A stretch of 64,000 nucleotides of DNA from Sphingobacterium spiritivorum (GCF_016725325.1 NZ_CP068083.1:248001-312000), one strand, 5' to 3'. Numbered from the stretch's first letter, positions 9,143 through 19,299 are shown. A program made the numbers and translations. The notes: a model not told the origin generated them from the sequence alone.

Positions 9143-10393
9143 TTATACAACTTCGGCAGCTTCATCTTTAGCGACTCCCATTTTTTCTTTAAAGAAGACG
9201 GCGAAAATCAAAAGACATCCTGCAGCTATTGCCGCAGGGGTAATCCACAAATACCACCAGAAATCAGATACATATACAGCTTTAAGGTAATCTGAAATAT
9301 AACCCGCAACCCAAAAGCCAATCAACATCCCTATTCCATACATTGCGACTGTGATCAATCCCTGAGCTGAGGATTTGTAACGTTCACCGGCAATTGTATC
9401 CGTATAAATCTGCCCCACTACAAACATAAAATCATAACATACACCATGAAGTACAATGCCGATGATCAACATATAAGACAAATCATCTCCGTTTCCGAAA
9501 GCAAACAACAGATAACGCAGTATCCAGGCAGAAATACCAATCAGAATCATCTTTTTGTAACCAAACCTGGCAAAAAAGAAAGGAATAAGTAAAAGACAAA
9601 GCGCTTCCGACAATTGCCCCAAAGCCATCTTAGCCGTAGGATTGGGCAATCCTACACTTACCAGATAAGGATTTGTATTCTGATAATAGAAAGATATCGG
9701 GATACATATCACAACTGCTGTTAAGAAAAATATCAGAAAACCTTTATTCTTCAGTAATCCTAAAGCTTCCAGTCCCATAGCATCTGTTATACGGAATGAT
9801 TTATCCTTATTTTTTGCTACAGGAGGTGTTTTAGGTAATGTCCAGCTAAACACAGATAAGAGTAGTGAACAGCAAGACGCCAGCAGAAAGGTATAACTCA
9901 ATGCTCCACTTGCTATCGCATCAGGACTATCCCAGTGAAAAATATAACTTATGATTACCCCCGAAATCACCCAGCCCACCGTACCCCAAACCCGAATACC
10001 CGGAAATTGCTTTTTTGCGTCTTTCAGATGCCTGAAAGAAATAGAATTAGTCAATGCCAGAGAAGACATATAAGCGATAAAGTAAACAAATACATATGGA
10101 TAAAACTCAGCTGCACTTGACGACTTATACATCATAAATAACAGTACCGCACCAATTAAATGTAATATAGACAGTACGCGTTCTGCATTAAAATAACGAT
10201 CTGCCACAAATCCTATAAAGAAAGGTGCAAGAACGGCTCCCAGCGATTGTGTAGAAAAAATATTCGCAACCTCAAGCCCTGTAGCCTGCAGATTTTTGGC
10301 CAGATACGTCCCTAAAGTAACAAACCATGCACCTTTTATCACATATTCTAAGAACATCATGACCGAAAGACGAATACGCAATGAAATATCCAT
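9143..10393 (-). CDS. NupG-family nucleoside:H+ symporter (MFS)
   Basis: A 416-residue major facilitator protein with about 12 hydrophobic membrane segments and no signal peptide. The N-terminus (RIRLSVMMFLEYVIKGAWFV), the motif GFVADRYFNAERVL between the second and third segments, and FPGIRVWGTVGWVISG are typical of the NupG/XapB nucleoside:proton symporter group. Expected role: uptake of nucleosides across the inner membrane. It is monocistronic and divergent from the OmpA-like gene at 10592. The exact substrate cannot be read from sequence. Confidence 0.88.
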   Translation of the reverse strand: MDISLRIRLSVMMFLEYVIKGAWFVTLGTYLAKNLQATGLEVANIFSTQSLGAVLAPFFIGFVADRYFNAERVLSILHLIGAVLLFMMYKSSSAAEFYPYVFVYFIAYMSSLALTNSISFRHLKDAKKQFPGIRVWGTVGWVISGVIISYIFHWDSPDAIASGALSYTFLLASCCSLLLSVFSWTLPKTPPVAKNKDKSFRITDAMGLEALGLLKNKGFLIFFLTAVVICIPISFYYQNTNPYLVSVGLPNPTAKMALGQLSEALCLLLIPFFFARFGYKKMILIGISAWILRYLLFAFGNGDDLSYMLIIGIVLHGVCYDFMFVVGQIYTDTIAGERYKSSAQGLITVAMYGIGMLIGFWVAGYISDYLKAVYVSDFWWYLWITPAAIAAGCLLIFAVFFKEKMGVAKDEAAEVV

Positions 10394-10591
10394 AAGAAAA
10401 AGAGAACTGCAGATGATTAAGGTTTATACATCTAAGATAGCCTTTAAAGGATGGTTTCACAAATTGTAACAGGATTGATTCAACAGTACAAACTATAGAC
10501 GCTAAAGTTATCACCCATGCGGTTATCAAAATACACCCCCTTATCAATCAGCAAAATTTAATTATCTTTAACAGATTGAATAGAGTTATAT

Positions 10592-12478
10592 ATGCGTTAC
10601 AGTCTTGTCCTGATTTTTATATGTGTCTTTGGATATACTTTTGCTCAAAAACCTTCCGGAAATGCAAAAGCACAACAACTCTATACATCTGCTAACAGAC
10701 ACCTGCAAAAAGGAGAATATCCTCCGGCAATAGAACTCCTGAAGGAAGCTGTAAAAATTGATGGTAATTTTGCATCTGCTTATCAGACTCTCGGAGATCT
10801 CTATCGCAAAGCAGATCAGTATGAAGAAGCCCGCCAGATGTATGAAAAAGTGTTGCAGACAGATCCTGAACTAACTCCGCTGACCTACTTTGGAATTGGC
10901 GAGTCCAGCCTTTTCACAGGCCATTACAAGGAAGCTCTGAACTACCTGGAAACCTATAAAACTAAAGTAAAACTAGCCGACAGAAGTGCTTTGTTAGTGA
11001 ATAAATACATAGCAGACTGTAATTTTAGCCTCTCTTATTCTTCTCCGGAAACCTTTGTTATGAATAAATTATCCGATGCGATCAACTCTACAGATGATGA
11101 ATATTTTCCTAAGCTGACTGCCGATAACAAAACTATTATTTTCACGCGTAAAACAGCCAATCAGGAAAACTTTTACGAAAGTCAGTACGATGGAAAACTA
11201 TGGTCTCAGGCTAAAAAATTAACAGGCCACATTAACTCAGATCAATTTAATGAAGGGGCACACTGTATTTCACCTGATGGTAAATACTTGTTTTTCACGG
11301 GTTGTAACTGGCCAAACGGAATGGGTAGCTGTGACATCTACATATCAAAAAAAGAAAACGGAATCTGGGGCGAGCCATATAACCTCGGTGCGCCGATCAA
11401 TTCCAAAGGATGGGAATCTCAACCTGCAATTAGTGCGGACGGACGTACCCTTTATTTTGTCAGCAACAGACCAGGCGGAGTTGGTGGGTATGACATATGG
11501 AAAAGCACACTGAATACAAAAGAGGAATGGTCTGCGCCTGTTAATCTGGGGCCGAAGATCAATACGATCTTTGATGAAAGTGCACCCTATATCCACGCAG
11601 ATAATACCAGTTTATTCTTTGCTTCCAACGGATGGCCCGGGTTCGGCCGTAAAGATATTTTTGTAAGCAAATCAGATTCCCTGAATAAGTGGTCCACTCC
11701 TGTTAATCTCGGACATCCCATAAATAATTATTATGAACAAAATGCGCTTTATGTAAGCATGAATGGCAAAATGGGATTTCTTTCTACACAAATAGACGGA
11801 CAACAACAGCTGGACATCTATAGTTTTGAGATTCCTGCACATAACCGTCCGCATCCCGTAGCATTTATAAAAGGACTGGTACTGGATGCAAAAACTTTAG
11901 TACCGGTAAAAGCCAGTATCAGCGTCACAAATACCGCCACAAATCAGTTGGTATTTGAAGACCAGAGTGACATCACCGACGGAGAGTTTCTGGCGACCTT
12001 ACCCATTGGCAATCACTATGCAGTACATGTACGCGAAAAAGGTTATCTGTTTGAATCGATACCCTACGCTTTGGATGATCCCCGCCATACGAATGAAGAG
12101 TTTGAAGCCAGAATCTTATTAAAACCCATAGAAGTGGACAAAAATGTAGTACTGAACAATATCTTCTTTGCATTAAACAAATACGATCTTTTACCTTCCT
12201 CCACCAGTGATCTGAATACACTCGTTCTTTTTTTACAGGAGAATCCGCAGGTACGCATAGAAATAGGAGGACATACAGACCACACAGGGAATGATCAGCT
12301 GAATAAGACGCTCTCGGACAACAGAGCAAAGGCTGTGGTCGATTATTTAATTGTAAAGGGTATTTCAGCCACCCGTCTTCTGGCAAAAGGATATGGTTCA
12401 AATCAACCCATAGCTACAAATGATACTGAAGAAGGGAAAGCCTTGAACAGACGAACTGAATTTAAGATTATAAGATAA
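10592..12478 (+). CDS. OmpA-family protein with TPR, beta-propeller and regulatory domains (PorE-like architecture)
   Basis: A 628-residue envelope protein. A signal peptide (residues 1-19) is followed by TPR repeats (about 26-140), a PD40/WD40-like propeller (about 175-415; repeated blades such as GKYLFFTG and GRTLYFVSNRPGG), a carboxypeptidase-regulatory-like domain (about 425-505) and an OmpA C-terminal peptidoglycan-binding domain (about 515-628, with GGHTDHTG and LSDNRAKAV). The domain order equals that of PorE, a T9SS-associated protein. PorE is a lipoprotein, however, and no lipobox cysteine follows the signal peptide here, and Bacteroidota carry many paralogues. Likely role: anchoring an envelope complex to peptidoglycan. 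Confidence 0.9.
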   Translation: MRYSLVLIFICVFGYTFAQKPSGNAKAQQLYTSANRHLQKGEYPPAIELLKEAVKIDGNFASAYQTLGDLYRKADQYEEARQMYEKVLQTDPELTPLTYFGIGESSLFTGHYKEALNYLETYKTKVKLADRSALLVNKYIADCNFSLSYSSPETFVMNKLSDAINSTDDEYFPKLTADNKTIIFTRKTANQENFYESQYDGKLWSQAKKLTGHINSDQFNEGAHCISPDGKYLFFTGCNWPNGMGSCDIYISKKENGIWGEPYNLGAPINSKGWESQPAISADGRTLYFVSNRPGGVGGYDIWKSTLNTKEEWSAPVNLGPKINTIFDESAPYIHADNTSLFFASNGWPGFGRKDIFVSKSDSLNKWSTPVNLGHPINNYYEQNALYVSMNGKMGFLSTQIDGQQQLDIYSFEIPAHNRPHPVAFIKGLVLDAKTLVPVKASISVTNTATNQLVFEDQSDITDGEFLATLPIGNHYAVHVREKGYLFESIPYALDDPRHTNEEFEARILLKPIEVDKNVVLNNIFFALNKYDLLPSSTSDLNTLVLFLQENPQVRIEIGGHTDHTGNDQLNKTLSDNRAKAVVDYLIVKGISATRLLAKGYGSNQPIATNDTEEGKALNRRTEFKIIR

Positions 12479-12580
12479 TATTAATCCGCATAGCATTTGC
12501 TCTGCCTTTTTTCTAAAACAAGTATTAAGGAAGCAATTACAGTTTTTATAGATGCCTACAGTCTTCAGAAGCAAAAACTA

Positions 12581-13873
12581 CTATTTTGTAAAGCTCCCAA
12601 TAAAGTCCGATGCAGAGATAGTTGTAGTCTTATTTTGGCCTTCTTTTTCAACAAGATTCAGCTCACCTGCCGCATTCCATTTCACGGACTGATAAGAAGG
12701 TTTAACGACAAACTTTCCTTCCAGATCTATGACACCATACTGACCGTCTTTCTTTGCAAATACATATTCCGAATTTAGAGGTTGCATATCTTCCAGACTG
12801 TCAACACGTATTTTACCTTCAATATCTGCCAATCCGAAATTAGTATCAATCTGATAAGAATAGACCTGATCATTGACAGGTTGAAAGTGATTGTACCCGG
12901 ATGTATTCAGCATCTTGCCATCATTACGTACCAACCAGTATTTCTGGTCCAGATCGGTCACGGCTGCAACTTCATCTGTAATATTTTCTATGGTCTGGTA
13001 ATTTGCCGGTAACAGAATTTCTCCGCTTTTCTTCTTTAATCCTATGACTACATTTCCGTCCCGGTTATCCGGAAACCACTGTACACCGTCTTGTAGCTGA
13101 AGACCGCTGTTGAAGACGGCCAGCAGTTCTCCTCCGGAAGACAGTCCGTCGCCAGTATCCTGTACATCCACGATTTCCATTTCGGATGGCAATTCAAAAT
13201 ACGAAGGGTCAGCACTCATTTTTTCAACTTTAGTTGCCGCAAATCCTACTGTAGAATCCTGTGTATCCAGATCAAACTGAAGGACGGCTCCCGGTAAATG
13301 ATTAGCAAAAGGAAGATTATCACTCCCATATGCAGGAATATCTTTGGCACACCACACCTGATAGTTTACCTCTCCGAATCCGTGTTGTCCAAAGTTTAAC
13401 TTATATTTATGGCAGGTGTATCCCTGAATATCTCTCACTTCATCTGTAGGGGAAATAATCAGGTAGCTGACATCATCTCCTACATTCTTCACATCCGAAG
13501 CATTAATGATACGATATGGATCGGATATAATATCTTTTGTAATGATATCATCCCCTTTTTGGTAAGCGTATACTTCTTTTTTAGGATACACATACATAAA
13601 CTGAGCTTCGTCCTTTCCCTTTAGTACTCTGGATTTGTCTTTTGATATCCAGATTTTTTCTTCAAAATCTGCATGTTTTGATTCAGGATAAAATGCTTCT
13701 GCAATATTCTGTTCAAATTCGGCAACATACTGTCCTGTACGCTCTGTCCACCATTCAGCAGGTTTTGCACCTTTTGCTTCAAGATGAATTTTCCACACAT
13801 CAGTCTGTGCCTGCGTGTTTATTTGGGATAAGAAAAGGAGAAATAATACAGAAATGGAAATTTTCATCATCAA
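12581..13873 (-). CDS. Secreted protein with GLPGLI-like N-terminal and WG-repeat-like C-terminal parts
   Basis: A 430-residue exported protein with a signal peptide (about residues 1-22). The N-terminal half has the conserved layout of GLPGLI-type proteins: DEVRDIQGYTCHKYKLNFG and VNYQVWCAKDIPAYGSDNLPF at about 143-190. The C-terminal half has several short repeats of the WG kind (KYWLVRNDGKML, NFGLADIEGKI, QYGVIDLEGKFVVKPSY), which usually form a beta-propeller-like ligand-binding fold. Its role is not known. The start ATG (13873) has a second ATG right behind it. It converges on the OmpA-like gene, with about 100 nt between the stops. Confidence 0.8.
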   Translation of the reverse strand: MMMKISISVLFLLFLSQINTQAQTDVWKIHLEAKGAKPAEWWTERTGQYVAEFEQNIAEAFYPESKHADFEEKIWISKDKSRVLKGKDEAQFMYVYPKKEVYAYQKGDDIITKDIISDPYRIINASDVKNVGDDVSYLIISPTDEVRDIQGYTCHKYKLNFGQHGFGEVNYQVWCAKDIPAYGSDNLPFANHLPGAVLQFDLDTQDSTVGFAATKVEKMSADPSYFELPSEMEIVDVQDTGDGLSSGGELLAVFNSGLQLQDGVQWFPDNRDGNVVIGLKKKSGEILLPANYQTIENITDEVAAVTDLDQKYWLVRNDGKMLNTSGYNHFQPVNDQVYSYQIDTNFGLADIEGKIRVDSLEDMQPLNSEYVFAKKDGQYGVIDLEGKFVVKPSYQSVKWNAAGELNLVEKEGQNKTTTISASDFIGSFTK

Positions 13874-14099
13874 AACAAGTTAATACAATCTTTCTTCATC
13901 AAATTACAGACCAATTGATCAAAAAAAATTACATTGTGGAAAAATAGCAATGATGAAGACAGGAAAGAATCCTAAAGTCTCATTTAATCAGTCTTAAGTA
14001 TAGGCTATAAAACTTATGCTGATAAATGAAAATCAAGAGACTATACCCATCATTTCATAAAATTATTGCAGAAGAAAGCAGTGGAAAATGCAAAGATTC

Positions 14100-15173
14100 T
14101 TAGGATAAACTAACGATCTTCCCCGTCTTGACAGATTCATCACAGGCAATAGCAATACGCAAACTATTCAATGCATCCTGCATAGATTTGCTCAGGTCGA
14201 GATTATCCTGTATAGCCTTTAAAAAGAAAAGCTGTTCTCTATTACAAAGTTCCTGATGATCAGGCTCGTCTTCCAGGTGGATCCATTCATCTTTACGCAC
14301 GAATTTATTTTGATCATCAATAGCGGCATAGTGAACACGCAGGGACTCGGTGCGTGTATGGGAGGCTACACTATCCGAATGTCCGTTACCGGATGCTTCA
14401 TTAGCTACAATGGACACACAACCCAGAGGCCCGATCACATCCTTCACAAAAAAGGCTGTTTCACTCATCATCGGCCCCCAGCCTGCTTCGTACCAACCTA
14501 CACTGCCATCATCAAAACGAATCTGCAACTGTCCGTAATTATAATTATTGTCGGGAATATCATCTGTAAGCCTTGCCCCAATCGCAGACACCTGTAATGG
14601 TCTGGCATCGGTAAGCTGACACATCACATCTATATAGTGAACACCACAGTCCACTATCGGGCTGAGACTTTTCATAAGGTTACGATGCACATCCCACATA
14701 TAGCCCTGACTTTGCTGGTTAAGATTCATGCGCATAACCAGTGGATATCCCATCTGTCTGCCTGTTTCAATAAACCTTGTCCATGACGGATGATGACGGA
14801 GAATATAACCGACAACCAGTTTTTTACCGGAACGTTCTGCTGCAGCAATGACATTTTCCGCACCGGCAACCGTATCGGCCAATGGTTTTTCTATAAATAC
14901 ATGCGCTCCGGAGTCAAAAGCCATGATTGCATATGTTTCGTGTGTATCAGGATAGGTAGCAATACAAACTGCATCAGGATGAGAAATAGCAAGAGCTTCT
15001 GCATAATCTTCATATAAAGGATAGCTTGCATTCAGGCGGCTATTCAGTTCGGATTTACTCTCTCCACGGGATACCAGTCCCACAATCTCAAACTCAGGAA
15101 GCTCATGATACGCTTGTGCATGGGAAGCTCCCATATTACCGCATCCTACTACTAATATTTTGATTTTTCGCAT
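14100..15173 (-). CDS. Gfo/Idh/MocA-family NAD(P)-dependent oxidoreductase
   Basis: A 357-residue cytoplasmic dehydrogenase. The Rossmann motif GCGNMG is at about residues 10-15, and the family signature EKP is in HVFIEKPLADT at about 90-100. The C-terminal beta-sheet domain includes PIVDCGVHYIDVM, with His in the usual catalytic region. Family members oxidise or reduce sugars, inositols and related polyols; the substrate here is not predictable. It starts 17 nt after the stop of a second, exported Gfo/Idh/MocA gene, so the two form an operon and may act on related sugars on either side of the inner membrane. Confidence 0.9.
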   Translation of the reverse strand: MRKIKILVVGCGNMGASHAQAYHELPEFEIVGLVSRGESKSELNSRLNASYPLYEDYAEALAISHPDAVCIATYPDTHETYAIMAFDSGAHVFIEKPLADTVAGAENVIAAAERSGKKLVVGYILRHHPSWTRFIETGRQMGYPLVMRMNLNQQSQGYMWDVHRNLMKSLSPIVDCGVHYIDVMCQLTDARPLQVSAIGARLTDDIPDNNYNYGQLQIRFDDGSVGWYEAGWGPMMSETAFFVKDVIGPLGCVSIVANEASGNGHSDSVASHTRTESLRVHYAAIDDQNKFVRKDEWIHLEDEPDHQELCNREQLFFLKAIQDNLDLSKSMQDALNSLRIAIACDESVKTGKIVSLS

Positions 15174-15190
15174 GAAAATCTGTTCAGATA

Positions 15191-16471
15191 TTATCCAAAA
15201 GTTGTTAATCCCGGACGTGGAATTGGTAATTGATCTACTTTCATATTCCAGTCAAATTCATCAGAATGCGGGCCCAATACGACTTGTGAATTCATGATTT
15301 CATCATAGCTGATCGCTTTTCCGGTATAAGCAGCAGTTCTTCCCCAGATACCCAACAGCGTTGACTTAGTCATTGAATCTCCGTCATTAATAACTTGTCC
15401 GTTGCGAATAGCTGCAAACAGTTCATCATGTTGTGTCTGGTACATGTTATTGAGTCTTCCCGTAAATTTCCACGGATGTTCACCCATCACTTCGTAACTG
15501 GACATCAGTTTGACATCTACCTGTCCCTGTGTGCCCATTACATCGACACTATTACGTGATGTAGTGCCATTCTGCTGTCTGCTGAAATGGTAAGATTTCA
15601 ATCCTCCGGAATAAGCATATTCTACAGCATAATGATCATATACATTTCCAAATTTATCCCACGGCTTAGCCTGTCTTCCTCCGGTACCTGTTACCAGTTT
15701 AGGCAGTTCGTCATTCATCACCCATGACATAAAGTCCACACTGTGTATGGCTTGTTCCACCAGCATATCTCCCGAATAACGGGTATAGAACAACCAGTTC
15801 CGAAGCTGAAATTCAAGATCACTCCACGCGGGCTGTCTGTCTTTGAATGTAAGTTCTCCGCCGTAACGAAAAGTAGACAATCCCTTTACATCTCCAATAC
15901 TACCCGCTCTTACTTGTTTGATAATCTCCCGGTTTGGTGTGGAATAGCGAAAGCAAAAACCACAAACAATATTGAGCTTTTTCAGTTTTGCCAGCTCTAC
16001 TGCTTTACTTACGCGGTGAATACCCGGAATATCAACGGCTACAGGTTTCTCACAGAAGATATGTTTACCAGCCTTGACGGCCTCTTCCAGATGATCAGGA
16101 CGGAAATTCGGCGGTGAACAGAGCAATACAACATCTACACCCGAGTTTATAAGTCTTCTATATGCATCAAACCCTACAAATTTATTTTTATCATCAACCT
16201 GTACACGCGCAGCATCTATTTCACGAAGTGTCGTAAGTGCATGTTCTAACTGATCCGGGAAAATATCGGCCAATGCCGTTATTTCTACCTGAGGATCTGC
16301 CGCTAAAGCCTGAGAAGCAGCTCCTGTTCCTCTTCCGCCACATCCGATCAAACCTACTTTGATCTTTTTTGCGGAAGTAGCATATCCCAGATGTGGAATT
16401 GCGGCCAGTGATGCAGCCACGACCGCACTTTGTTTGATAAAGGTTCTTCTGTCCTGGTTCATTTCATTCAT
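15191..16471 (-). CDS. Gfo/Idh/MocA-family oxidoreductase with Tat-type signal
   Basis: A 426-residue oxidoreductase whose N-terminus carries a twin-arginine motif (DRRTFIKQS) followed by a hydrophobic Ala-rich stretch, so it is probably exported folded with its cofactor through the Tat system. The mature part starts with the nucleotide-binding motif GCGGRG and has HIFCEKPVAVD at the EKP position. Tat-dependent Gfo/Idh/MocA proteins of Bacteroidota and Planctomycetota include glycoside-oxidising and GH109-like enzymes. The substrate is unknown. It is first in a two-gene operon with the cytoplasmic paralogue at 14100-15173 and divergent from the DUF819 gene at 16654. Its start has two nearby ATGs (16471 and 16462). 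Confidence 0.9.
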   Translation of the reverse strand: MNEMNQDRRTFIKQSAVVAASLAAIPHLGYATSAKKIKVGLIGCGGRGTGAASQALAADPQVEITALADIFPDQLEHALTTLREIDAARVQVDDKNKFVGFDAYRRLINSGVDVVLLCSPPNFRPDHLEEAVKAGKHIFCEKPVAVDIPGIHRVSKAVELAKLKKLNIVCGFCFRYSTPNREIIKQVRAGSIGDVKGLSTFRYGGELTFKDRQPAWSDLEFQLRNWLFYTRYSGDMLVEQAIHSVDFMSWVMNDELPKLVTGTGGRQAKPWDKFGNVYDHYAVEYAYSGGLKSYHFSRQQNGTTSRNSVDVMGTQGQVDVKLMSSYEVMGEHPWKFTGRLNNMYQTQHDELFAAIRNGQVINDGDSMTKSTLLGIWGRTAAYTGKAISYDEIMNSQVVLGPHSDEFDWNMKVDQLPIPRPGLTTFG

Positions 16472-16653
16472 TTATAGAACTCTAAAATTAACAAATTAGA
16501 GTTACATTAAAAATAACAACTCTATATTTCAAATATCCATCACTATATTTTTACAAATTAACCATGCGTTTTTATGCATTTTTTAGATTAAATCAATGAA
16601 TAAGTTACAAATAATACATAACTTCACCCCACTAATCATCAATTTTAAACAAC

Positions 16654-17925
16654 ATGGAAGAAAAATTACCAATTGTACAACCACTTATTACCAATGATGC
16701 TGTTGTATTCGGCTTATTAATGGGAATTCTTGGTTTTATCTTTTATACTTCCAGTAAAAAGGAAGGCTTTTGGGCCAAGTTTTATAAATATTGTCCTTCC
16801 CTTGTACTGTGCTACTTTGTTCCTGCACTTTTGAATTCTTTTAATATCATCAATGGAGAGGTGTCACAACTGGATGAGATGGCTTCCACATACCTGCTTC
16901 CTACCAGTTTGATTTTCTTTACCATTGGTATCGATATTCAGGGACTTAAACAACTGGGCAGCAAATCGTTAATCATGTTTTTCACAGGAGCTATCGGTAT
17001 TATTATCGGTGGTCCTATTGCAATTGCTTTGATTGGCAGTATATTTCCGTCCATTCTTCATTTTAACGGTGAAGAGACATGGAGAGGTTTTGCGGCTATT
17101 GCAGGCAGTTGGATCGGAGGAAGCGCCAATCAGGCCGCTATGTTCAAAGTTTTCGGTTCTTCAGAATCTCTGTTTGGTCAAATGGTAGCTGTAGATGTAC
17201 TTATATCCAGTATCTGGATGGGATTATTGATCTACGGTGCTCAAAAATCTGAAAAAATAGATGCTTTTTTCAAGGCCGATACTTCGTCTCTCAAAAATCT
17301 GGAACAAAGACTGGAATCCATTCACCTTGCAGAAAGAGTCAAAGATGTATCCGTAGCCCAATGGTTTACCGTATTAGGCGTCGGCTTTGCCGGAACTGGA
17401 CTTGCTCACCTTATGGGTAATTTTATCGGACCCTGGTTTAAAGAAATCTGGCCGGCTTCGGAACAATATTCCCTGACAAGTATTACGTTCTGGGTTATTA
17501 TTATTGCGACTACGATAGGAATGGTTCTTTCCTTTACCAGAGTACGGAAACTTGAAAATTACGGAGCGTCCAATATGGGCTCTATATTACTGTATATCCT
17601 GGTCGCTACAATCGGAATGAAAATGGATATAAAAGCTTTACTGGACAATCCTGTATTCTTTTTAGTAGGTATCGTGTGGATATTGATCCATATTATCCTT
17701 ATGCTGGGAGTGGCAAAAATTATAAAGGCACCTTTCTTTTATGTAGCTGTTGCCAGTCAGGCAAATATCGGCGGAGCCGCATCTGCTCCTGTTGTAGCTG
17801 CAGCATTTAACAAATACTTAGCTCCTGTAGGGGTATTACTTGCGGTATTAGGGTATGCAGTAGGCACATACGGAGGTTACATCTGCGGACTACTGATGCA
17901 ATATGTCTCCGGATTATTTCAGTAA
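16654..17925 (+). CDS. DUF819-family (YjcL-like) integral membrane protein
   Basis: A 423-residue polytopic membrane protein with roughly ten to twelve hydrophobic segments, starting MEEKLPIVQPLI. It matches the DUF819/YjcL family through features such as SWIGGSANQAAMFKVFG (about residues 165-181) and QANIGGAASAPVVAAAFNKYLAPVG (written here in two parts: QANIGGAASAPVV, AAAFNKYLAPVG), which resemble re-entrant helices of sodium-coupled transporters. The transported compound is not known to me. It is divergent from the two-gene Gfo/Idh/MocA operon, so it may take up a compound handled by those enzymes, which is inference only. A bidirectional terminator follows. Confidence 0.88.
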   Translation: MEEKLPIVQPLITNDAVVFGLLMGILGFIFYTSSKKEGFWAKFYKYCPSLVLCYFVPALLNSFNIINGEVSQLDEMASTYLLPTSLIFFTIGIDIQGLKQLGSKSLIMFFTGAIGIIIGGPIAIALIGSIFPSILHFNGEETWRGFAAIAGSWIGGSANQAAMFKVFGSSESLFGQMVAVDVLISSIWMGLLIYGAQKSEKIDAFFKADTSSLKNLEQRLESIHLAERVKDVSVAQWFTVLGVGFAGTGLAHLMGNFIGPWFKEIWPASEQYSLTSITFWVIIIATTIGMVLSFTRVRKLENYGASNMGSILLYILVATIGMKMDIKALLDNPVFFLVGIVWILIHIILMLGVAKIIKAPFFYVAVASQANIGGAASAPVVAAAFNKYLAPVGVLLAVLGYAVGTYGGYICGLLMQYVSGLFQ

Positions 17926-17950
17926 CCATATTTTCGATAAGAATGTTTTC

Positions 17951-17992
17951 AATAAATATAGTGCAGAACTTAAGCTCTGCGCTATATTTATT
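17951..17992. terminator. Bidirectional terminator between convergent genes
   Basis: A long imperfect hairpin lies between the stops of the DUF819 gene (plus) and the lipoprotein gene (minus). AATAAATATAG and GCAGA pair with TCTGC and CTATATTTATT around a short TTAA-containing loop. The AT-rich outer stem provides T-rich tails on both strands. Confidence 0.7.
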
Positions 17993-19299
17993 TAAGGAGT
18001 TACCAGTTTTGCAGCATCAGATATCAATTGATATTTAGCCTTTATAAAAGATGTTTCCCACTCCGGAACAGCACCCTTTTGATAATAATTAACAAAAGTC
18101 TTTACAGAACCTGCGAGATACTTATCCGGATTTCTGTTATTTCCCTCCGGTAATACTATCTTATATTTGCCGTCTGCTGTTAATTCAAAATTAACAGCCT
18201 GAATACCGGTCTTAGCAAGAGTTTCCTGAAGTTTTTTCTCAAAACCCTGCTTATCTGCCGATTCTTTTGCTGTTATATAAATGATATTACGGCGATCTTC
18301 GGATCGGACTTCAACAGTAAAATTAATGGTTTGAAGAACGCCTTCAAAAGTATCACCTTTACTTTCTTCAGAATCATAATCCCAGGCAACAGTTACTGCA
18401 ACAGACTTCCCCCGAAGCAGATAACGAATTTCTGCATTCGAAGAAACAGCAAGCTCATTATATGGATTTACATAAGCTTTCAGTTCATCAGGATAAGATT
18501 GTTGTCCGGTCAGATTCGCAAACTGATACCTGTTCAATAAGGCAGGCCATTTTCGGGCCTTGACTAGTCTGACATCCGCAGCATAATCCAGTTTTTGTTC
18601 CGGCAATGTAATCCAGTTCACCAGATCAAGATAGGATGCAAGACCTGCAAAACCGTCTCCCTGTTTATTTACATCAAAAAATGAGAGCGGTTTCTGGATC
18701 ATATCACCCTGTTTCCACTCTACAAAATTAAAGTGTCTGTTGATTACAATTGCCGGAGCCTCTTCAGAACCTGCAATCAGGCCTCCTGAAAACTCCTGCT
18801 GTGCGACTAATGCTTTGACAATAACAGCTTCCTCATAAAACCGTGCAGGTACCAGATCATAAATCAGTGCTTTTGTCTCAGCGGCAGTACGATACATATT
18901 TTGCAGGTGTTGCATACTCTGCTTTCCAGCCACAAGGGGCTGCTGCGCAAGTACAGCAATGCCATTTGCTGTTAATCGTTCTCCTATTGCACCTCTTTCT
19001 GTATTGAATCCGCCCAAATAGGAAACATTAGCCTTAGTTCCGGATAGCAATTTTCCCATTATATCTGTAGTCTGTATCTCTGCTACACGGAAGGCCGGAT
19101 TCGCTGTCAGAGAAGAAGAATGAGAAGGGTTAAAGACTGTCACCAGTGTATCGAGCTGATCTGCCATAGCACTGACTACCGAATTTACGGTGCTGTCCAC
19201 AGGATTGATGACAACAAGTGCGATATGTGACTGTTCCTGACAAGACATCATTCCGGTCAAAAGAACAAGTAAAGCTATATTTTTAAAAAAATGTTTCAT
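17992..19299 (-). CDS. Hypothetical lipoprotein, about 435 residues
   Basis: The start is placed at ATG 19299 because it gives a compact type II signal peptide (MKHFFKNIALLVLLTGMMSC, lipobox Cys20). The longer reading from 19347 adds 16 residues in front of the signal peptide and starts within about 12 nt of a predicted -7 promoter box. The mature protein is soluble, with mixed alpha/beta character. Its N-terminal part (ALVVINPVDSTVNSVVSAM, SYLGGFNTERGAIG) and C-terminal part (repeated Lys/Glu helices and a beta segment at about 330-420) match no family I know. It is monocistronic and divergent from the helicase gene. Confidence 0.78.
   Translation of the reverse strand: MKHFFKNIALLVLLTGMMSCQEQSHIALVVINPVDSTVNSVVSAMADQLDTLVTVFNPSHSSSLTANPAFRVAEIQTTDIMGKLLSGTKANVSYLGGFNTERGAIGERLTANGIAVLAQQPLVAGKQSMQHLQNMYRTAAETKALIYDLVPARFYEEAVIVKALVAQQEFSGGLIAGSEEAPAIVINRHFNFVEWKQGDMIQKPLSFFDVNKQGDGFAGLASYLDLVNWITLPEQKLDYAADVRLVKARKWPALLNRYQFANLTGQQSYPDELKAYVNPYNELAVSSNAEIRYLLRGKSVAVTVAWDYDSEESKGDTFEGVLQTINFTVEVRSEDRRNIIYITAKESADKQGFEKKLQETLAKTGIQAVNFELTADGKYKIVLPEGNNRNPDKYLAGSVKTFVNYYQKGAVPEWETSFIKAKYQLISDAAKLVTP

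Noticed and set aside
11973..12401. Minus-strand ORF of 142 codons
   Set aside because: It lies wholly antisense to the OmpA domain of a confident gene and has no recognisable domain.
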